Source: Camillea tinctor
Lineage: Eukaryota > Ascomycota > Sordariomycetes > Xylariales > Xylariaceae
Assembly: GCA_022578605.1 (NCBI GenBank)
Contig: MU394065.1
Location: forward strand, 1 to 64,000
DNA length: 64,000 nucleotides
Direction: 5' to 3'
The notes under the pieces were generated by a model. The model did no database searches, was not told where the DNA came from, and was given only the letters and a program-made list of their open reading frames with translations. Each line of letters begins with the position of its first letter. Positions within the stretch are counted from its first letter, which is position 1. Below are positions 36,554 to 49,620 of this stretch, in pieces. Both the position numbers and the translations under genes were made by a program.

Positions 36554-37504
36554 TCACGTTTCAGTAGGTTGACCTTCCCAGAACCAATATCTGTGATTTA
36601 TTAGAAACTTTATCCATGAGCAAGGAAATAAGTAGGATGTAGACATACTGTGCGGAGTATTGCACTTCGAACGAAGCCGGCATTCCGTCGCATGTGGCGG
36701 GAGCGCTTCCACCCGCAGTCTCAACTCGGTACACTTGCTGAAGATTTCCAGTGGCGCCAACGCGCGTCAAGAGCCGCAACCAGGGGACTGCTTTCTCTCC
36801 TTGGAGACCGGTAGGTGCATCATTGGGTGCGTCAGTCTGGCTATCTTTTTGACATCCGGCCTCCCCGATTTGGTACTGATCCGTGTCCAGGTTGAAGAAA
36901 GGCGTTGTGCTGTTGGTGAAAAAGTGCTTGCCCGAAATGGCCAAGTCGGTAGGACCCATCCTGATCTGTCCACCAATGCCCCCTTCCTCCGATGTAAGGT
37001 TGAACTGCAAGGCAAGTTTGGGGAGAGTCTGGAGGAGATCTGGGTAGGTAGATGCCACACACGAGGCATTGAAAAGCGTAGCGACAGCGCCAGCGAGAAC
37101 GGGGACGGCCGTGGCATTCGCCAAGTCACATGTGTAATTCTGTGTGCCACGACCTACGGCCACATGTTTGAGAGTCAAGCCCTCAGTAGGTGGCACCAAG
37201 GGGTCCACTGAGACTATATGGTTCACACTGGTTAGCTGGAACTCCCCTCCTTTGGAAGATATGGTAGTTAGATATCATATAGAAAATACTCACCAGTAGG
37301 CATAACTGCAGTTGAAAGATCACAAGTTGGGGCCAATGCCATAAGTTTCCCTGCTTCGACCTTCTTTGCCAGCATATTGAAATACTCGGATACGCTGTCG
37401 ATACCGTCTGGCTTGACCGAGTTCCAGTTGATCTGCGGCCACACCGGAGCAGCAATTATGCTCGAGGCACCCAAGGCCATTGATAGTATTATAGAAGCAT
37501 GCAT
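36554..37504 (-). CDS. Secreted DUF3455-family protein (3 exons, 282 aa)
   Basis: Complement of join 36554-36590, 36649-37249, 37294-37504. An N-terminal signal peptide (MHASIILSMALGASSIIAAPV) indicates secretion. The body carries the marks of DUF3455: CDLSTAVMP, LTLKHVAVGRGTQNYTCD, VATLFNASC, GNLQQVYRVETAGGSAP and the end YSAQYWFWEGQ. Intron 1 is very short (44 nt if it ends at AAAG, 47 nt if at GGAG); both acceptors keep frame and differ by one Gly, a NAGNAG-like choice. The ATG at 37504 was chosen because the signal peptide follows it, although the frame is open upstream. The biochemical role of DUF3455 is unknown; some members were once labelled malate dehydrogenase without support I can see. 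Confidence 0.9.
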
Positions 37505-39335
37505 CTTGATAAAAGCTGTATGCGAAAAGCGGAAGGAAGTAAAGTCGAAGAAGTAAATAGAAAGGGGGTATCGGTAAGGATTTTTTTGGTCGGATATGAT
37601 GATTGATGATGGTTTTTGTAGTTGTTTATACGTGTAAGAAACCAAGAACCGAAGACAAGGAAATAAAACCTAACAGAGACCCGTCCCTAGAGATATCGAT
37701 AGATAGAGAGATAAATGAATAGAGAAAAGTAGGATATAGTAAGATGACGAAATAAAGGACGTTAAGGAAATCAGACTAAAGAACCTAGGTAGATATGAAA
37801 TAGTAAAAAGGAAAAGAAAAAAGTAGAAAAAGGAAATGATCTCCAAAGGAGAGATATATACAGAGAGGTAGGAAGAGGCTTGATATGTATATATCAAGAC
37901 TCGTGGAGGAGGAGTAAGAGGTTGGTGCGTTCTTATACCGCAAGTGGGCAAGATGACCCCTGCCATGCAGAAAGCCTGATGATCCAGGGTCCGATCTTAA
38001 AATGGCATCATGGAGGGTGCAGAAAAAGGACTTAGCTTGAAGAAGAAAAGGTGTGGTAGCAGCATGTCCCGCCTTAGCGGCAGCCGCCCTGGGCGTGGTC
38101 GCGGCGGAGGAGACTCGCGGACAGACGAGAGCCAAAAGACGCTCATGACCTACAGACGCAAGGAACCGGGAGCCGAATGGATCTGTAAAGAGAGAAGAAA
38201 AAAACGGGGTTGCACTCAGTCCCCGCTTGTCGCAATTCAAGGCGGGAGAGAATTAGAAAGCCAAGCGATCTGCAGCTAGGAGACGAAGAGAGCAGGGGGT
38301 TGAGATGGACTCGCGAGATCTGGTTGGCGGAGGAGTTTGACTCAATCTACGCTACAAGCGCCAGGGCCGCCTTCTGGGCGACCACCCGCCGAACGCTTGG
38401 TGGTCATGTCTTGATTGTTATTTCTTGGTGTATCGTGTAAGCGGTGGAGGTACGCAGCGGCAAAACAATTGCTGTTTGAACAGACCCATTGCGGCATGTT
38501 TAATGAAAGAGACCTGTCATTTCGAGATAGTGCAGATAGTTGAATTTGGTCAGTAAGTTAGTTATCTCTGTGATATGAGGGAACGTCGTCTCGCCTCGAC
38601 CCGTCTCACTTACACAAACACAAAGGGTCGGGTTCGGATTACCTCAACAATACTTACTTAGGTAGGTAATGATACACGATAGCTCCCCATGATAACACGA
38701 TGTGTACGACGTATACTAGTATGTGTACGGAGTACGCAAGGGAGGACTGGGACATGAGGTTAAGCTGCGAGAACCTTGGAAATCCTACCTGTAGGTAATA
38801 TCTTGGACCTTACTCAGCTGGAGCTTGCATGTAAGGCGGTTGAAAATAGGTCTGGGATCTCGAATATCCGGATGGCAATGTAATGGTTACGACGGATCTT
38901 GGGTCAACCGATTCGGACTGCTCTAGATCCCCATTCCCTACTCCGTTTTTACTTACAACCACGGAGTGGAGAGGAAGGAAAAGAAAAAGAAGCTTTTCTT
39001 GGGTTACTTCGCGGACGGGGATGAAAGATGCAGATTACCCACTTATTGATTCTTATCAGGGCTAATTAATGGCCGAGAACCTTGGTCGGGGCGCTTAATG
39101 TCGATCCTTAAAATAGCAACAAGCGCGGGGACGGGCAAAAATAGACCAAGATTAAGATTTGACCGCAAAAAGCCTTGATCACTTACAACTAATTAGCCCG
39201 CTTGTCAAATCAAAAGCTACCGCTGGTGGCTTTTGAGCCAAAAAGGGGGATTGACCTATCAGAATCCTTAGCAGCAAAGCAATCAAGGGTAAATTATCCC
39301 ATCTGCCCATTTCTTCAACAACAACGTAGTACTTT

Positions 39336-39357
39336 AGTAAGTACCTAGGTACTTACT
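39336..39357. repeat. 22-bp perfect palindrome centred on CCTAGG
   Basis: Reads AGTAAGTACCTAGGTACTTA followed by CT, identical on both strands. It is the most extended copy of the ACCTAGGT motif seen throughout the window's intergenic DNA. Confidence 0.95.
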
Positions 39358-39780
39358 CCATAATATTGGAATCTGCATGTAAGTTAAACAAACCACTTAC
39401 ACCCGCTGACTAGACATTTATCATTATCAGTACGTAATTATTTATTGACATTGGGGTAGCACGATCTTGTAAACAAGAAACAGTCAATTTCCTAGTGTCT
39501 TGCTTTACTTACATTGACTAGTAGTAAACGTGATGCAAGACATCGTATAGTACTTTGTCGTACAGACCTTTAAGCCCTCATGGACCCTCATCATGACCCT
39601 CCCCCACAGGTGTCAATCGAGATGAACCGAGTCTTGGAGGAGGATCGAGAGCGGGGGCTTGGTTATCGTTCTCGAACTTCCCTTCCCTAGCCTACGTAAC
39701 CCAGCGTACCCGCCGGGTTAGGCGAACGAATGAGACGAAGGGAGGGTATTCGTCATGCCCAGATACTTGGACACCTAAGC

Positions 39781-40146
39781 AGGCAGGTAGGTAGGTAGGC
39801 AGAGGAATATGTAGGCAAAGCATGACAAACCAGCGAGTAAGTAATAAAAGAATACCCTCCCTCTTCTTCTACCTACCTGCCTACTTCTCTACTCCGGCTA
39901 GCCAATGAGCAGACAAGAGTTATGCCCGAGTTTCTTCAGCGGTAGTTACATACCTACATACACACATATCAATCTAGGCGAACCGCTGCCTACCTACCTT
40001 ACCTACCCACCTACCTACAGGGGGGTTTCCCAATCTTTATTTTTGTCTTTCTCTATGTGTAAGTAGGCAATGTCTATCTAAACAGTAATATCTGCGCCGA
40101 GCGGTTCGAGAACGAACCCACCTCTGAGGCCCTACCTACCTACTTG
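39781..40146. repeat. Strand-switching GGTA/TACC tetranucleotide tracts
   Basis: A (GGTA)n tract at about 39784-39800 is followed by (TACC)n tracts at about 39868-39886, 39988-40017 and 40131-40144. The first is inverted relative to the others and could pair with them. Confidence 0.8.
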
Positions 40147-41121
40147 TGAGGATCACCCCCACCCTCATCCTCCCTTCTCTTTCCCCGCGATGGGTGGTCA
40201 TACAGAAGAGAACCATGACCACCTGAAAAGCGGTTGTAGGATCAAGGGTAATCGGAGGTCAGAGCCGTCATGTACTTCGACTGTCATCATCATCGTGACA
40301 AATTTTGCCTGCCGCGGGACCTACACCATCTAGATCGTCTCTCTGTCTACCTACTTACATGCCCATGGGGAAAACGATACCCATTTCCCGCTCCTTGGCA
40401 TGCTTTATATCCGCCCTATCAACTTAAGAATCTGCCTAAAAAAGAATTTCCGTTCCGCGTGGCTATGCTTCCCTCTTTTCTGGCTGAAGAGACATAAAAG
40501 AGGGTGTCTTGTCTCGGGGGACGACGAGGAAGTAGGTAAATATGCGTACCGCCGTGTGTCCTCATGACGCGAATCGTATACATATATGTGTATACATGAA
40601 ACAAAAGACGGGGCGAGACCATACCACACCTCGGAAGGCTCATGATGGTAACGTGTTCTACACACACACACTTCTAGACGATCAACAGACTCCAGCGGTT
40701 AAGATTTTTTTTCTAGGCCTAAAGTTAGAAACTTCAATAGGTCTATAGAACGTCTCGCCTAGAAAACAGTAGTAGGGATGTCTTAGGTGTAGAAGAGGAC
40801 ATGGCCATACATATTTCCTGCTCAAAAGACGAAAACGAAGGGAATGAAGAATCGGGTTATCATTAGATAAATTTCTACACTAGCTATATGCTACCTACTT
40901 GATATTCGAATCGCCGGGGGAAACAAACTAAATTGCAAATCAAATCAAAAAAAAGGAGTCAAAATTCATGACAAAACCCCTCTTCTCTAACAGAAAAGGG
41001 GTCTGGTTACACGTAGGTACGCACGTAATAATACAAGAAACCATCTCTTAGGGAAGCGCCCTTTCCTAACGATAATCAACACTAAGCATCTATACTTCTT
41101 CTCTCTTTTTTGTTTCCCCTT

Positions 41122-43456
41122 TCAGTGTCCATTGAAGCCCTCTTCTCGCCAGTGTCCGTTTTTGACCGGTCCGTTCGCCGACCCCCCTCCTCCAAAAGCG
41201 CCGCCGCTACCACCCTTATTAGCTGCCACGGCGGCGGCCGCTATGCCCTGGCCGAGGTTGCTCGCGTGCTTTTCGACGTCGGTAGTACCGAGCCAGTACA
41301 GCGAGCAGAAGACTAGCAGGTGCAGGGCCACGCAGTACGCCGCGAACAGGTTCCTGCTCGTGCGCGAGGCGAGCACCATGCGCGTGACCGAGTAGACGAC
41401 CCGCTCGGGCAGGCTCATGCGCTTGTACGCGCGCGCCGACTCGCGGCCCCGGAACGCCGCGAAGGGCGAGATGTTGGACTCGTACGCCTTGCGGTACCGG
41501 TCCAGCTCGATGCCCGGGTTCCCCGTGCCGCCGATGGCGACAGTCGAGGGGTTCGGGTTCGACGAGTATGCCGACGACGACGACGCCGACGGCCCGCCGC
41601 GGTTGTAAGTCGACACGTACCGCGTCTTCTCGTACAGCTGGAGGTTGTCCTTTTGCAGTGCGGCAATCTCTTGCCGCAGCTGCGATACGGTGCGGTGCGT
41701 CTCGGAGAGCTCGCTCTCTAGCTGCGAGTTGCGCTTCTTGAAACGGTCGCGTTGGGCTGTGATCATAGGCAAGATGCCTGAACCGCCACCCATGGGCTCA
41801 CCACCTGTAGTGCGAGGATCGAAACCCGATATAATGGACGAAGTGGGGGATGTCCTCCCGCCTCGTCTTCCAGGCGCAATAGATGGTGCGTACCTTGTAT
41901 ACGTCCCGGCTACTGATGCCCCTGAAGGGAAGGCGTTCTGCCCCTCGGCCTGCAGGTTCGCTAGGTCGTTCTCTAGCTGGGCGTTTAGATTTTGGGATCT
42001 CTCAAGGTCTGCATTGGTTCGGGACATGTCCTCTTGTAAGTTTTCAAGCCGAGTTTGGAGATCTTGGTGTGACACCCGCAGGATGGTCAACTCATCACTC
42101 AGTTTCTTGTTCCTGGCTAGCAGCAACTGCTCCAAAGTATCCCCCTTTCCCTTCGCGGCAGACCCGTTCGATTCCGGGTTAGCCAAGACGTCGTCATCGT
42201 CACCGGTGGCAAATTCGATGCTCTTTAGAACTTCTAGCTCCTGTTTAACATCGTCGTAATCACTCCACTTCTGGACCTTCGCTTTCAGGCTGTCTCGCTC
42301 TTCCTTTAGATGTCCGACTTCCCTTTCTAGCCCGCGCAGCTTCGAGTCGATATCTCGCTTGAAAGCTTCTTTCTCCACTCTCGCAGAGTCGAGCTTCCGG
42401 ATCAGGGATGAATTCTCGGATCGCATACGCATATATGTAGGATCATCTTCGAGAGACGGCGCCTGTGCTGAGACTTGCGACTTGGATTGCGCAAGCTCTA
42501 GTCGCAATTGTTCATTTCGGGCCTCTACCTCGGCGAGTCTCGCACTCGTTCTCTCCAGGTCGGAATGGACCATGTCCAGCTCGGCGCTCGTAACGTGCCC
42601 TCCATTACCCTCAGCATCGGCATCCTCCGATCCCTTTAGTCGTTGGTTGACCTCGTAGCTAGCCTTTATTTCGTTGATTAGCCGATCCTGGCTCTCAATC
42701 TTTTCTTCCAGCGCCTTCTCTTTCGCTTCCCAGTTGTCTTTCTTTTCGTCCAGGACGGCAATCCACGACGATTCCACCTCTTTCACCTTGGTCTCGAGAT
42801 TGGCCTCCAATTGCTTCCGATTTGCGCTCTCGGACTGCAATCGTGATTCTGTCTCTTCGAGTTGGGAGGTGAGCTTCGCGATGTTGTCCTGTAGGTGTTG
42901 GTTTTCCTCGGTAATTTTGGGGAGAGTGTCAGCCGAGACCAGCATAGAGTCGACCGAGGCCTCTAGGAGCGGATACGGGTCTGGCGCATTCTCGAGAGCA
43001 GAGTAGACTTGTAGGAAGGCAGAGTTGGTGGACTTGGAGTGGTTGGTAAGAAGGTCGATGAAAGTCTGGTAGGCTGCATGGCATGGGTGCAGTATGTATT
43101 AGTGTAGGATCAGTGTATTATGCGTAGGGTTGCGTACCCTTCAGTAGGCCCTTGATCTCGGTCAATTTGGTCGCATCGTCTAATTTTCTAAAGTCTTTCG
43201 TCTTCTGGGCAAGATCTTTCCGCTGGACGGTGGAGTCTCGCTGGTAGGCAACGATGTCGGAAGCGGTGTTGTCGAGGGTGGATATTAATGAAGTCAGATC
43301 AATATCTGCTGGCAGTTAGAGACAGAAGGCTCTCGGACGAAGCGCATTGCGAGCATGCGTACTTCTCCATGCTGAAATAGCATGTTGGAACTGGTTGGTA
43401 TTTTCCGGAAGCGAGGGACCATCACCGGATGATCGATTTGTGGTTGGAGCCTCCAT
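41122..43456 (-). CDS. CASP-family Golgi coiled-coil protein (3 exons, 737 aa)
   Basis: Complement of join 41122-43073, 43138-43305, 43363-43456. It is homologous to the golgin CASP (yeast Coy1), which tethers vesicles and supports retrograde traffic within the Golgi. Residues ~90-560 are long heptad-type coiled coil rich in E, K, L and Q. The C-terminal CASP domain contains AQRDRFKKRNSQLESELSE, KDNLQLYEKTRYVSTYNR, and LDRYRKAYESNISPFAAFRG. A single membrane anchor (NLFAAYCVALHLLVFCSLYWLG) lies about 70 residues from the end, so the coil faces the cytosol. Both introns have donor GTACGC and keep frame. The tail after the anchor is Gly/Ala-rich. The gene is divergent from the Vps3-like gene, another endomembrane trafficking gene, with 718 bp between start codons. 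Confidence 0.95.
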
Positions 43457-44174
43457 TGCGGCTATTCTTTTTCTTCCTATTTTCTGTTCCCTTTTCCCGT
43501 TTCAGCATATGGCAGTTAGGGCTGCCTCTCTTAGCGAATCATCAGAGACGGTAACCAAGAAGCCAGATCAGGGGGTTGGGGGGGAGGGCTCGAAGTGAGA
43601 TATAACATGTAGGTTAGGCTAGGTTAGGTTGGATAAGTGTGATTGGGGATATAATGGAGTATGTAAGAGGTAAGAGGTAAGAAGTAAGAGGTATTGAAGT
43701 ATAAGGTATGAGGTATGAGGTATGAGGTAGGTTAGTAGAATAAATGGATGTAGGTTAATCTAATCAGGTACAAAACCTACCTAGGTTAGGTACGTAGTTA
43801 CATAGGTACTCCGTACTCCGTACGTATACTCCACTATATGTTAGTGAGTTTTAGGTCCAAAAATGAACGTGTTCGTTCCCTGGGGCTGAGAAGCTCTCTG
43901 TGGCCAATTATATATCGAATGCAAATGCACCACGAAGCTAAATCTTTTAGTGTACATACATGTATGTATGTACTTACTTACCTCATCAATATACATACCT
44001 ACTATGTAGGTAACCTTTTAAGCTTGTCTCCTCCAGGTCTCACGCTCTCCTACTAATAACTCCTAATAAATCCTACCAACCTATGCGACAAGATTGCGCA
44101 AACACCAACACAACACCATCGTTCAAGCAAAACTATGAATACACTACCAGGTATATGATGGTGTCGCTTCAACT
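43457..44174. promoter_or_regulatory. Divergent promoter region between CASP and Vps3-like genes
   Basis: It holds GGTTAG-type runs (43610-43632), a heptamer minisatellite (43661-43735), ACTCCGTACTCCGTACGTA at 43807-43825, and TACCTACTATGTAGGTA near 43.996 kb. Each is symmetrical or tandem, so any of them could bind regulators; none can be assigned. Confidence 0.4.
43661..43735. repeat. GTAAGAG/GTATGAG heptamer minisatellite
   Basis: About ten 7-nt units run head to tail. The left half is mostly GTAAGAG and the right half mostly GTATGAG, with two broken units between (GTATTGAA, GTATAAG). Confidence 0.85.
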
Positions 44175-47100
44175 ATGGCTTTCGATGGACCATATGTCCT
44201 TCGTACACTATTTCCCGATGTCCCTCTATCCGAAGACGGCACTCGAGATGATATCAAGATTAATTGCGTAGAATACTTAGGTGCGCTCTCGCTCTCTAAC
44301 TGGCAACAAGTAAAATAAAATAAAATCAAACCCAAACTAAACTTGTCTTTGATGCTATAGAGCGAAACCTCTATGTCGGAACCTCCGACTCGGAATTACT
44401 TCACTTCGTGCAAATACCCCCAGACCCCGCCGACACCTCGGGCGAGCCAACCTTTATCCTAGCCTCACGACTCCGGCCTGCTTATGCGGAGCCTGCGAAT
44501 GCTGCCAATGCTTCCCGACCTGGCGTTCAGGAGATCCTCTTGCTTCCTGCTGTTGGAAAAGCCTGTATTCTATGCAACTGCACGGTGACATTCTATTCCC
44601 TTCCCGAGTTAAGTCCCGTCTTTGGGACCACTCAGGTCAAGAATTGTAGCTGGATTGGTGGAATAGATCTCAACGAGAACGGACGGGAAGCCAGTGGCGT
44701 AACCATACTGCTTTCCTTAAACAGGAGGATCCAGGTTGTCAGGATAGCCGACGATGCCCGCGTTATCAAGAAGATCGACTTCGCAGGGAGCACCCTGTCG
44801 GTGAGAAGGGACACTATCGCTTGTGTAGCTGATTCAAGGAGTTATGCCCTGCTCGAGATTGACCGCCAACTGAAGATCCCCCTGATGTCCATATCTTCTC
44901 TGGATGAGGGCCAGCCCGGTACCATTGTTGGTCAAGCCCAGGACATATCCGGCAGCGCAGGGGGTGGCTTGTTAAGAAGCAACTCCACACGCACGTACAC
45001 AGAGAGTCCCGAACCTCCTACCCACCGGAGAGGCACTAGCTTAGGCAATTTCATCTCTGGTGTAAACAGGAGACAGGACAACCAATCTCCCGAACTTGAT
45101 GATAACGCTTCCCAACAGGCTACCCCTCCAGAGTCGAGGGCTAGCTCGAGACCACCAGACGATGCCGCCGCCAATGCTGAAGCAGCTGCTTCCGATGGCG
45201 CCACCGAGGGTCGTGCCGCACGGTCGACAGCACCTGCTAGGCCCGGCTCCGTCTTTCTCAAGCCCCATATCGTCTCTCCAACCCCCGAAGAGTTCCTCTT
45301 GGTGACGGGCACTAGTCCGGCAGAGCCCGGCATTGGCATGTTTGTTAATCTTGATGGTGATCCGACAAGGCCAACTATTGAATTCGAACGTTATCCCAGG
45401 GAGATAATAGTGGATGGCGGACCCTCGGATTTATCCTCATCTCGCATGTCCCTAGACCCAGACGAAGAAGGCTTTGTCCTTGCTTCGATGGGCAAAGAGT
45501 ATGCAGACGGCATTCATTACGGCCTAGAGATTCAACGCTGGGATGTCGATCCAGCTGAAGGTGAGCCAATAAAACATTGGCTCGAGCCACCTCATCCTGT
45601 CCCGGAAAAGGTCAGGTCGCCTCACTATTTGGGGATTCGGTCCCTGTTAGGCTCAGACGAGACTCAATTCCAAGAGATTATCGACAAGCTTTGCAGGCGT
45701 AAATTTGTGCCGTTTCCAAACGGTCACCCGGACGTGTCCGCAGTGTCTCTCAAGAGCGTCGACTCGAGAACGGCATTGTCGATGGAAAGGGTGAGTAAAG
45801 AAAAGGAACTATTCGACAGGGATAACGACTCTCCGGATGATGATTCCTTAACCGAGGGCTGGCAAGCTACCCGCAATGCTGAAGAAGAAGACTTTGCTCG
45901 TCGATTAGCTGGAAGTACGGCTCGTTTAGCCGTGTGGTCCGGGAAGAATATTTGGTGGGCCATCCGGAGCCCCTTAATTATACAGTTAGAAGCTCAGCTC
46001 GAAGCAGCGAATTCTATACCCGCCCAAACACCTTCTGAACGAAGAGAATTATTCAGAGTCCTAAATTCATTCCGCGGTCGTGATGCTAAGTCGGAATTGG
46101 AGTTTCTCACGTTTAGCTACATCCGGCAACGAGCAGGGCTTCTGTTACTGACCAACTTTTTAAAGTTAGAAGATGATTCTTTCGAGGAGGCCGAGCTTCA
46201 AGGAATGGAGGAAGTCCTAGTTGACAGCCTCCTTGATCCTCGAGTTGTTTTATCCCTGGTTCCCTGGGTCCGCAACGAGGTAATCGAGACGCACCGCGGC
46301 ATTTGGATTTTCGGAGGCGTGAAAACTACTGCTGAAGAGTTCATATCCGGCCAGAATTTCGAGACGGTGAATCCAAGCCTAAGCGTCTTATCCCTGCCCG
46401 TACTTCAATTTCTCAGGCGATTCTTGACCGCCTGGAGGCGTAAGAAGGGCTTTGGGAGCGTAGCAGACGAGAATGAGGTTTTCCGCACAGTTGATGCTGC
46501 TTTACTAGCCGTTCTTCTTGAGCTGGACCAAAAGTCGCCTGCTGGCATAGCGAAGGAGCGTTCTATCCGTACAGAGTTATACGAACTTGTCGACACTGGC
46601 GTTGACTGCTTCGATAGAGCAGAAACTCTACTTGAATCCTACCATAGGCTTTACGTACTCAGCAGACTTTACCAAAGTCGCAAGATGGCGGGGGAGGTCC
46701 TTTCGACTTGGAGACGCATTGTTGAAGGTGAACAAGATGGTGGTGATGAGTTACGTGATGGCGAACAGCGCATGCGTGAATACCTAATGAAGATCAGCAA
46801 CCAGGCCTTGGTGCAAGAATACGGTATTTGGCTCGCAAGTCGCAACCCGAAACTCGGCGTTCAAGTATTTGCTGAAGATAAAGGCCGTGCCCCGAAATTC
46901 GAGCCTACTTACGTCGTCCAACTGCTCAGGGACGAAGCCCCGGACGCCGTAAAATATTACCTCGAGTATCTCGTTTTCGGCAAAGGTCATACAGTCTATG
47001 TTGACGAGTTAATCAATTACTATCTAGATGTCGTCATAACTCATCTACAGGCATCGTCAGAAGCTCGGGACGTCGTGATGTCTACCTATGAAGCGTACCG

Positions 47101-47818
47101 CGCTCTTCAACCTCCGAAACCCACCTACCGCCAATTCCTAACGGATAATGCTCCACCGAACGACGAGGCCTGGCACAGTCGACTACGACTTCTCCAGCTT
47201 TTAGGAGGTAATCACAACTACGAAACCGCGATGATTAGGGACCGTATCGCAAGTCTGAACAGTACCAAAGAAGACCTTCTCGTGCCGGAAACCATTATCC
47301 TCGATGGACGAGAACGGAAGCACGAGAACGCATTGCGTCTACTAGTCCATCGCCTCGGCGACTACGATACAGCCGTGGCATACTGCTTCCGCGGCGGTGC
47401 AAGCATCTATAGTATCTACCAGTCACCAAGCCAGCAACCGCCACCGAGCCCCGAGGCTCACAAATCGTCAAAGCGGCGAGAAAGCAACCCGCCAACGCAG
47501 GACCAGCAGGCGCGACTGTTCCGAGCCCTACTAGGCGAGTTCTTACAGCTCGAGGACGTGAGTGACCGTGTAGAGCAGACAGGCCTACTGCTCGAGCGCT
47601 TTGGCAGCTGGTTCGACGTGGGCGACGTCCTCGCTGTAATCCCCGACAGCTGGAGCGTCGACCTCGTCGCCGGCTTCCTAGTCAAAGCGCTGCGCAACAT
47701 CATCGTCGAGAAGAATGAAACGACGGTCGCGAGGGCGCTAAGCTCGGCGCAGAACCTCAAGACTCAACATGATCTCATTGTTAAGATCGACGAGAGGGGG
47801 CCAAGCGTCGAAACGTAG
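44175..47818 (+). CDS. Vps3/TGFBRAP1-like CORVET tethering subunit (2 exons, 1187 aa)
   Basis: Join 44175-44280 and 44361-47818; G|AG spans the junction. The N-terminal CNH/beta-propeller domain runs from MAFDGPYVLRTLF through LYVGTSDSELLHFVQ, ILLLPAVGKACILCNCTVTFYSLPEL and LLSLNRRIQVVRI to IACVADSRSYALLEI. A disordered Ser/Ala/Pro insert occupies about residues 195-290. The rest is alpha-solenoid with Vps39-like segments (YVQLLRDEAPDAVKYYLEYLVF, then ALRLLVHRLGDYDTAVAYCF) and a C-terminal helical end. Such proteins join the class C core to tether early endosomes through Rab5. A Vps39/Vam6 (HOPS) assignment is possible because the two share architecture; the FVQIPPDP start and sequence of the CNH domain favour Vps3/TGFBRAP1. 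Confidence 0.9.
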
Positions 47819-49347
47819 GCAGGACGAGCAGGCTTAGGATGAGGACTATGTTGATTTTAATTGATGATACGGAGTTGGAGTCGTGTGTCAATGAACGAGA
47901 TATCCAAGGTGTTTAATGATGTTATTCTCTATAATGACGTGCTATGCTAAATCATCTGGTGGTTTCCTATTTTTTTTTTGTCCACTCGGACACTATTCAC
48001 TTTAAAACATTGATTGTAATATATATTAGGCCAGTCATGAGCTTCTCGCCTTTCGGGAGTCATCTATGTTCGCTTTAGCTTCGTTGTATTCTAACATCGG
48101 CTAGGTAAGCCTGTAAGCTGCTACTTACATATCATACCTGTTTTTTTCTATTATTCACTTATATAATATGTGATCTAGCCGGCATTTTGTTTTCGAAAAA
48201 TGATTGTCCATACTGATTCAACATAATTTATAGGTCACTGTCCACAACAAGAGGTCGGTTGGCTATGCCATGCACTCTCCTTTATTTAAGGCTAGGAAAG
48301 CGTACTCATTCCACTCCCATCCTCTTCCTTCTAAAATCTGCTCAGTGTCAAATACTAGTGTTCCATCGTCTGTTGAGCACAATGGTATCCATTCTTGTAA
48401 TATATGCATGCCACTGCGCTTGGAAGCTTCTTCGTCCTTGCTAGCATCATATTATTCACATGGATTCAGTACCGGAAGAAACCCGCCAAACCAAGAAACG
48501 GGACATTACAACCACTGCCGCTGCCGCCACCGTACAGTTACCTGCCTCCACAACACTCCTGATTTAAAACACTACTTGTGTCTATGAAATCTTATCATCT
48601 CCTTAACCTATGATACGCAGTATTTCAGCTAATTACATTTACCAATCTTTACTATTATATCCCTTGAAAAACATCCTTGCTTTTGAGTCATCCACCTCAG
48701 TAGGAGGCTATTATGAGATAGGGGAGCAACTAGGTTGAGACCTACATAGGAATCGTCGTCATGATTCAGAGGAGGTTTATTGTTCATATTCGAGTCGTAA
48801 AAGAAAAGTCCTTCATTGTTGTTGCCTAGAATAATTATTATAGAATAATATCTTATATACAATAAACATTAATCAATCATATAAGCTAGCCTTCTAGCAA
48901 TTTAATTCAAATTAGGCATACAGCTTGACTTCTTCCTTGTTCTATATGGGATCCAAAATTAGCTTCTTGGTTCCCCTTCATGGCTACTGTATGCAAAATA
49001 TTCCTTTTTTGTATAATCGGGTCACTTCTAACTATTCCATTTACCCACCACGCCTATCTAACAATTTGCTCTGGAACCCTAGATAGAGGTTTCCACTCCC
49101 ACTCAGGTATATATTTCAAAAAGAGAGACCACGCAACAGTATTCAAATAGGATTATGTCCTCATCATGTTAAACGTATACCATTGACTAGACTAATCGAC
49201 TAAAGCCGGTAGGACCATACAATAGCAAAAAGGTTTACTATTTCACCGTTAACAACCACCATTCATTTTCAACGAAAAACACATACTGTCCCCTCTCGTT
49301 AAATCATCACCGGCAGACAAACAACAACCCAAGCCAGCCAAGAAACA

Positions 49348-49620
49348 ATGTACGTAGTGAGACAACTCACACTAATACCAACATCAAACCAAGACTTGGA
49401 TCCAAATAACTACAAATCTACTCTATCCATGAACTTCAAAGCTGATAGCAGATATCTGTTAACTATGGCTCTCATAATCATAAGTATTACTATACTACTC
49501 CTCATAACTGTCTGGGTAGGATCAAAGAATAACCCTCATTTTCCTCTTACTATGTTAGAGAGAGAAGCGGGCTTAAATCTTTCTTCACTCAGTTCTGAAA
49601 TAAGGCCGGAAAGCATTTGA
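49348..49620 (+). CDS. Doubtful small membrane protein ORF, 90 aa
   Basis: An open frame starting MYVVRQLTLIPTSN with a single predicted membrane helix near residues 37-57 and a short polar tail. Codon use is AT-rich like the non-coding surroundings, and there are no family features. It may well be chance; it is listed because the hydrophobic segment is sharply bounded. Confidence 0.2.
   Translation: MYVVRQLTLIPTSNQDLDPNNYKSTLSMNFKADSRYLLTMALIIISITILLLITVWVGSKNNPHFPLTMLEREAGLNLSSLSSEIRPESI

Larger units (their letters stand above)
37505..41121. other. 3.6-kb gene-free stretch with tetranucleotide arrays
   Basis: No gene is supported; frames at 37670-38440 overlap on both strands and look random. 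It contains a 22-bp perfect palindrome (39336-39357), TAGG- and CCTA-type tetranucleotide tracts (39.78-40.15 kb) and several TTACTTACCTA-like motifs. Confidence 0.5.

Noticed and set aside
44408..47818. Vps3-like gene starting at the ATG at 44408
   Set aside because: The upstream exon 44175-44280 restores the conserved start of the CNH domain (LYVGTSDSELLHFVQ), so 44408 is an internal Met.
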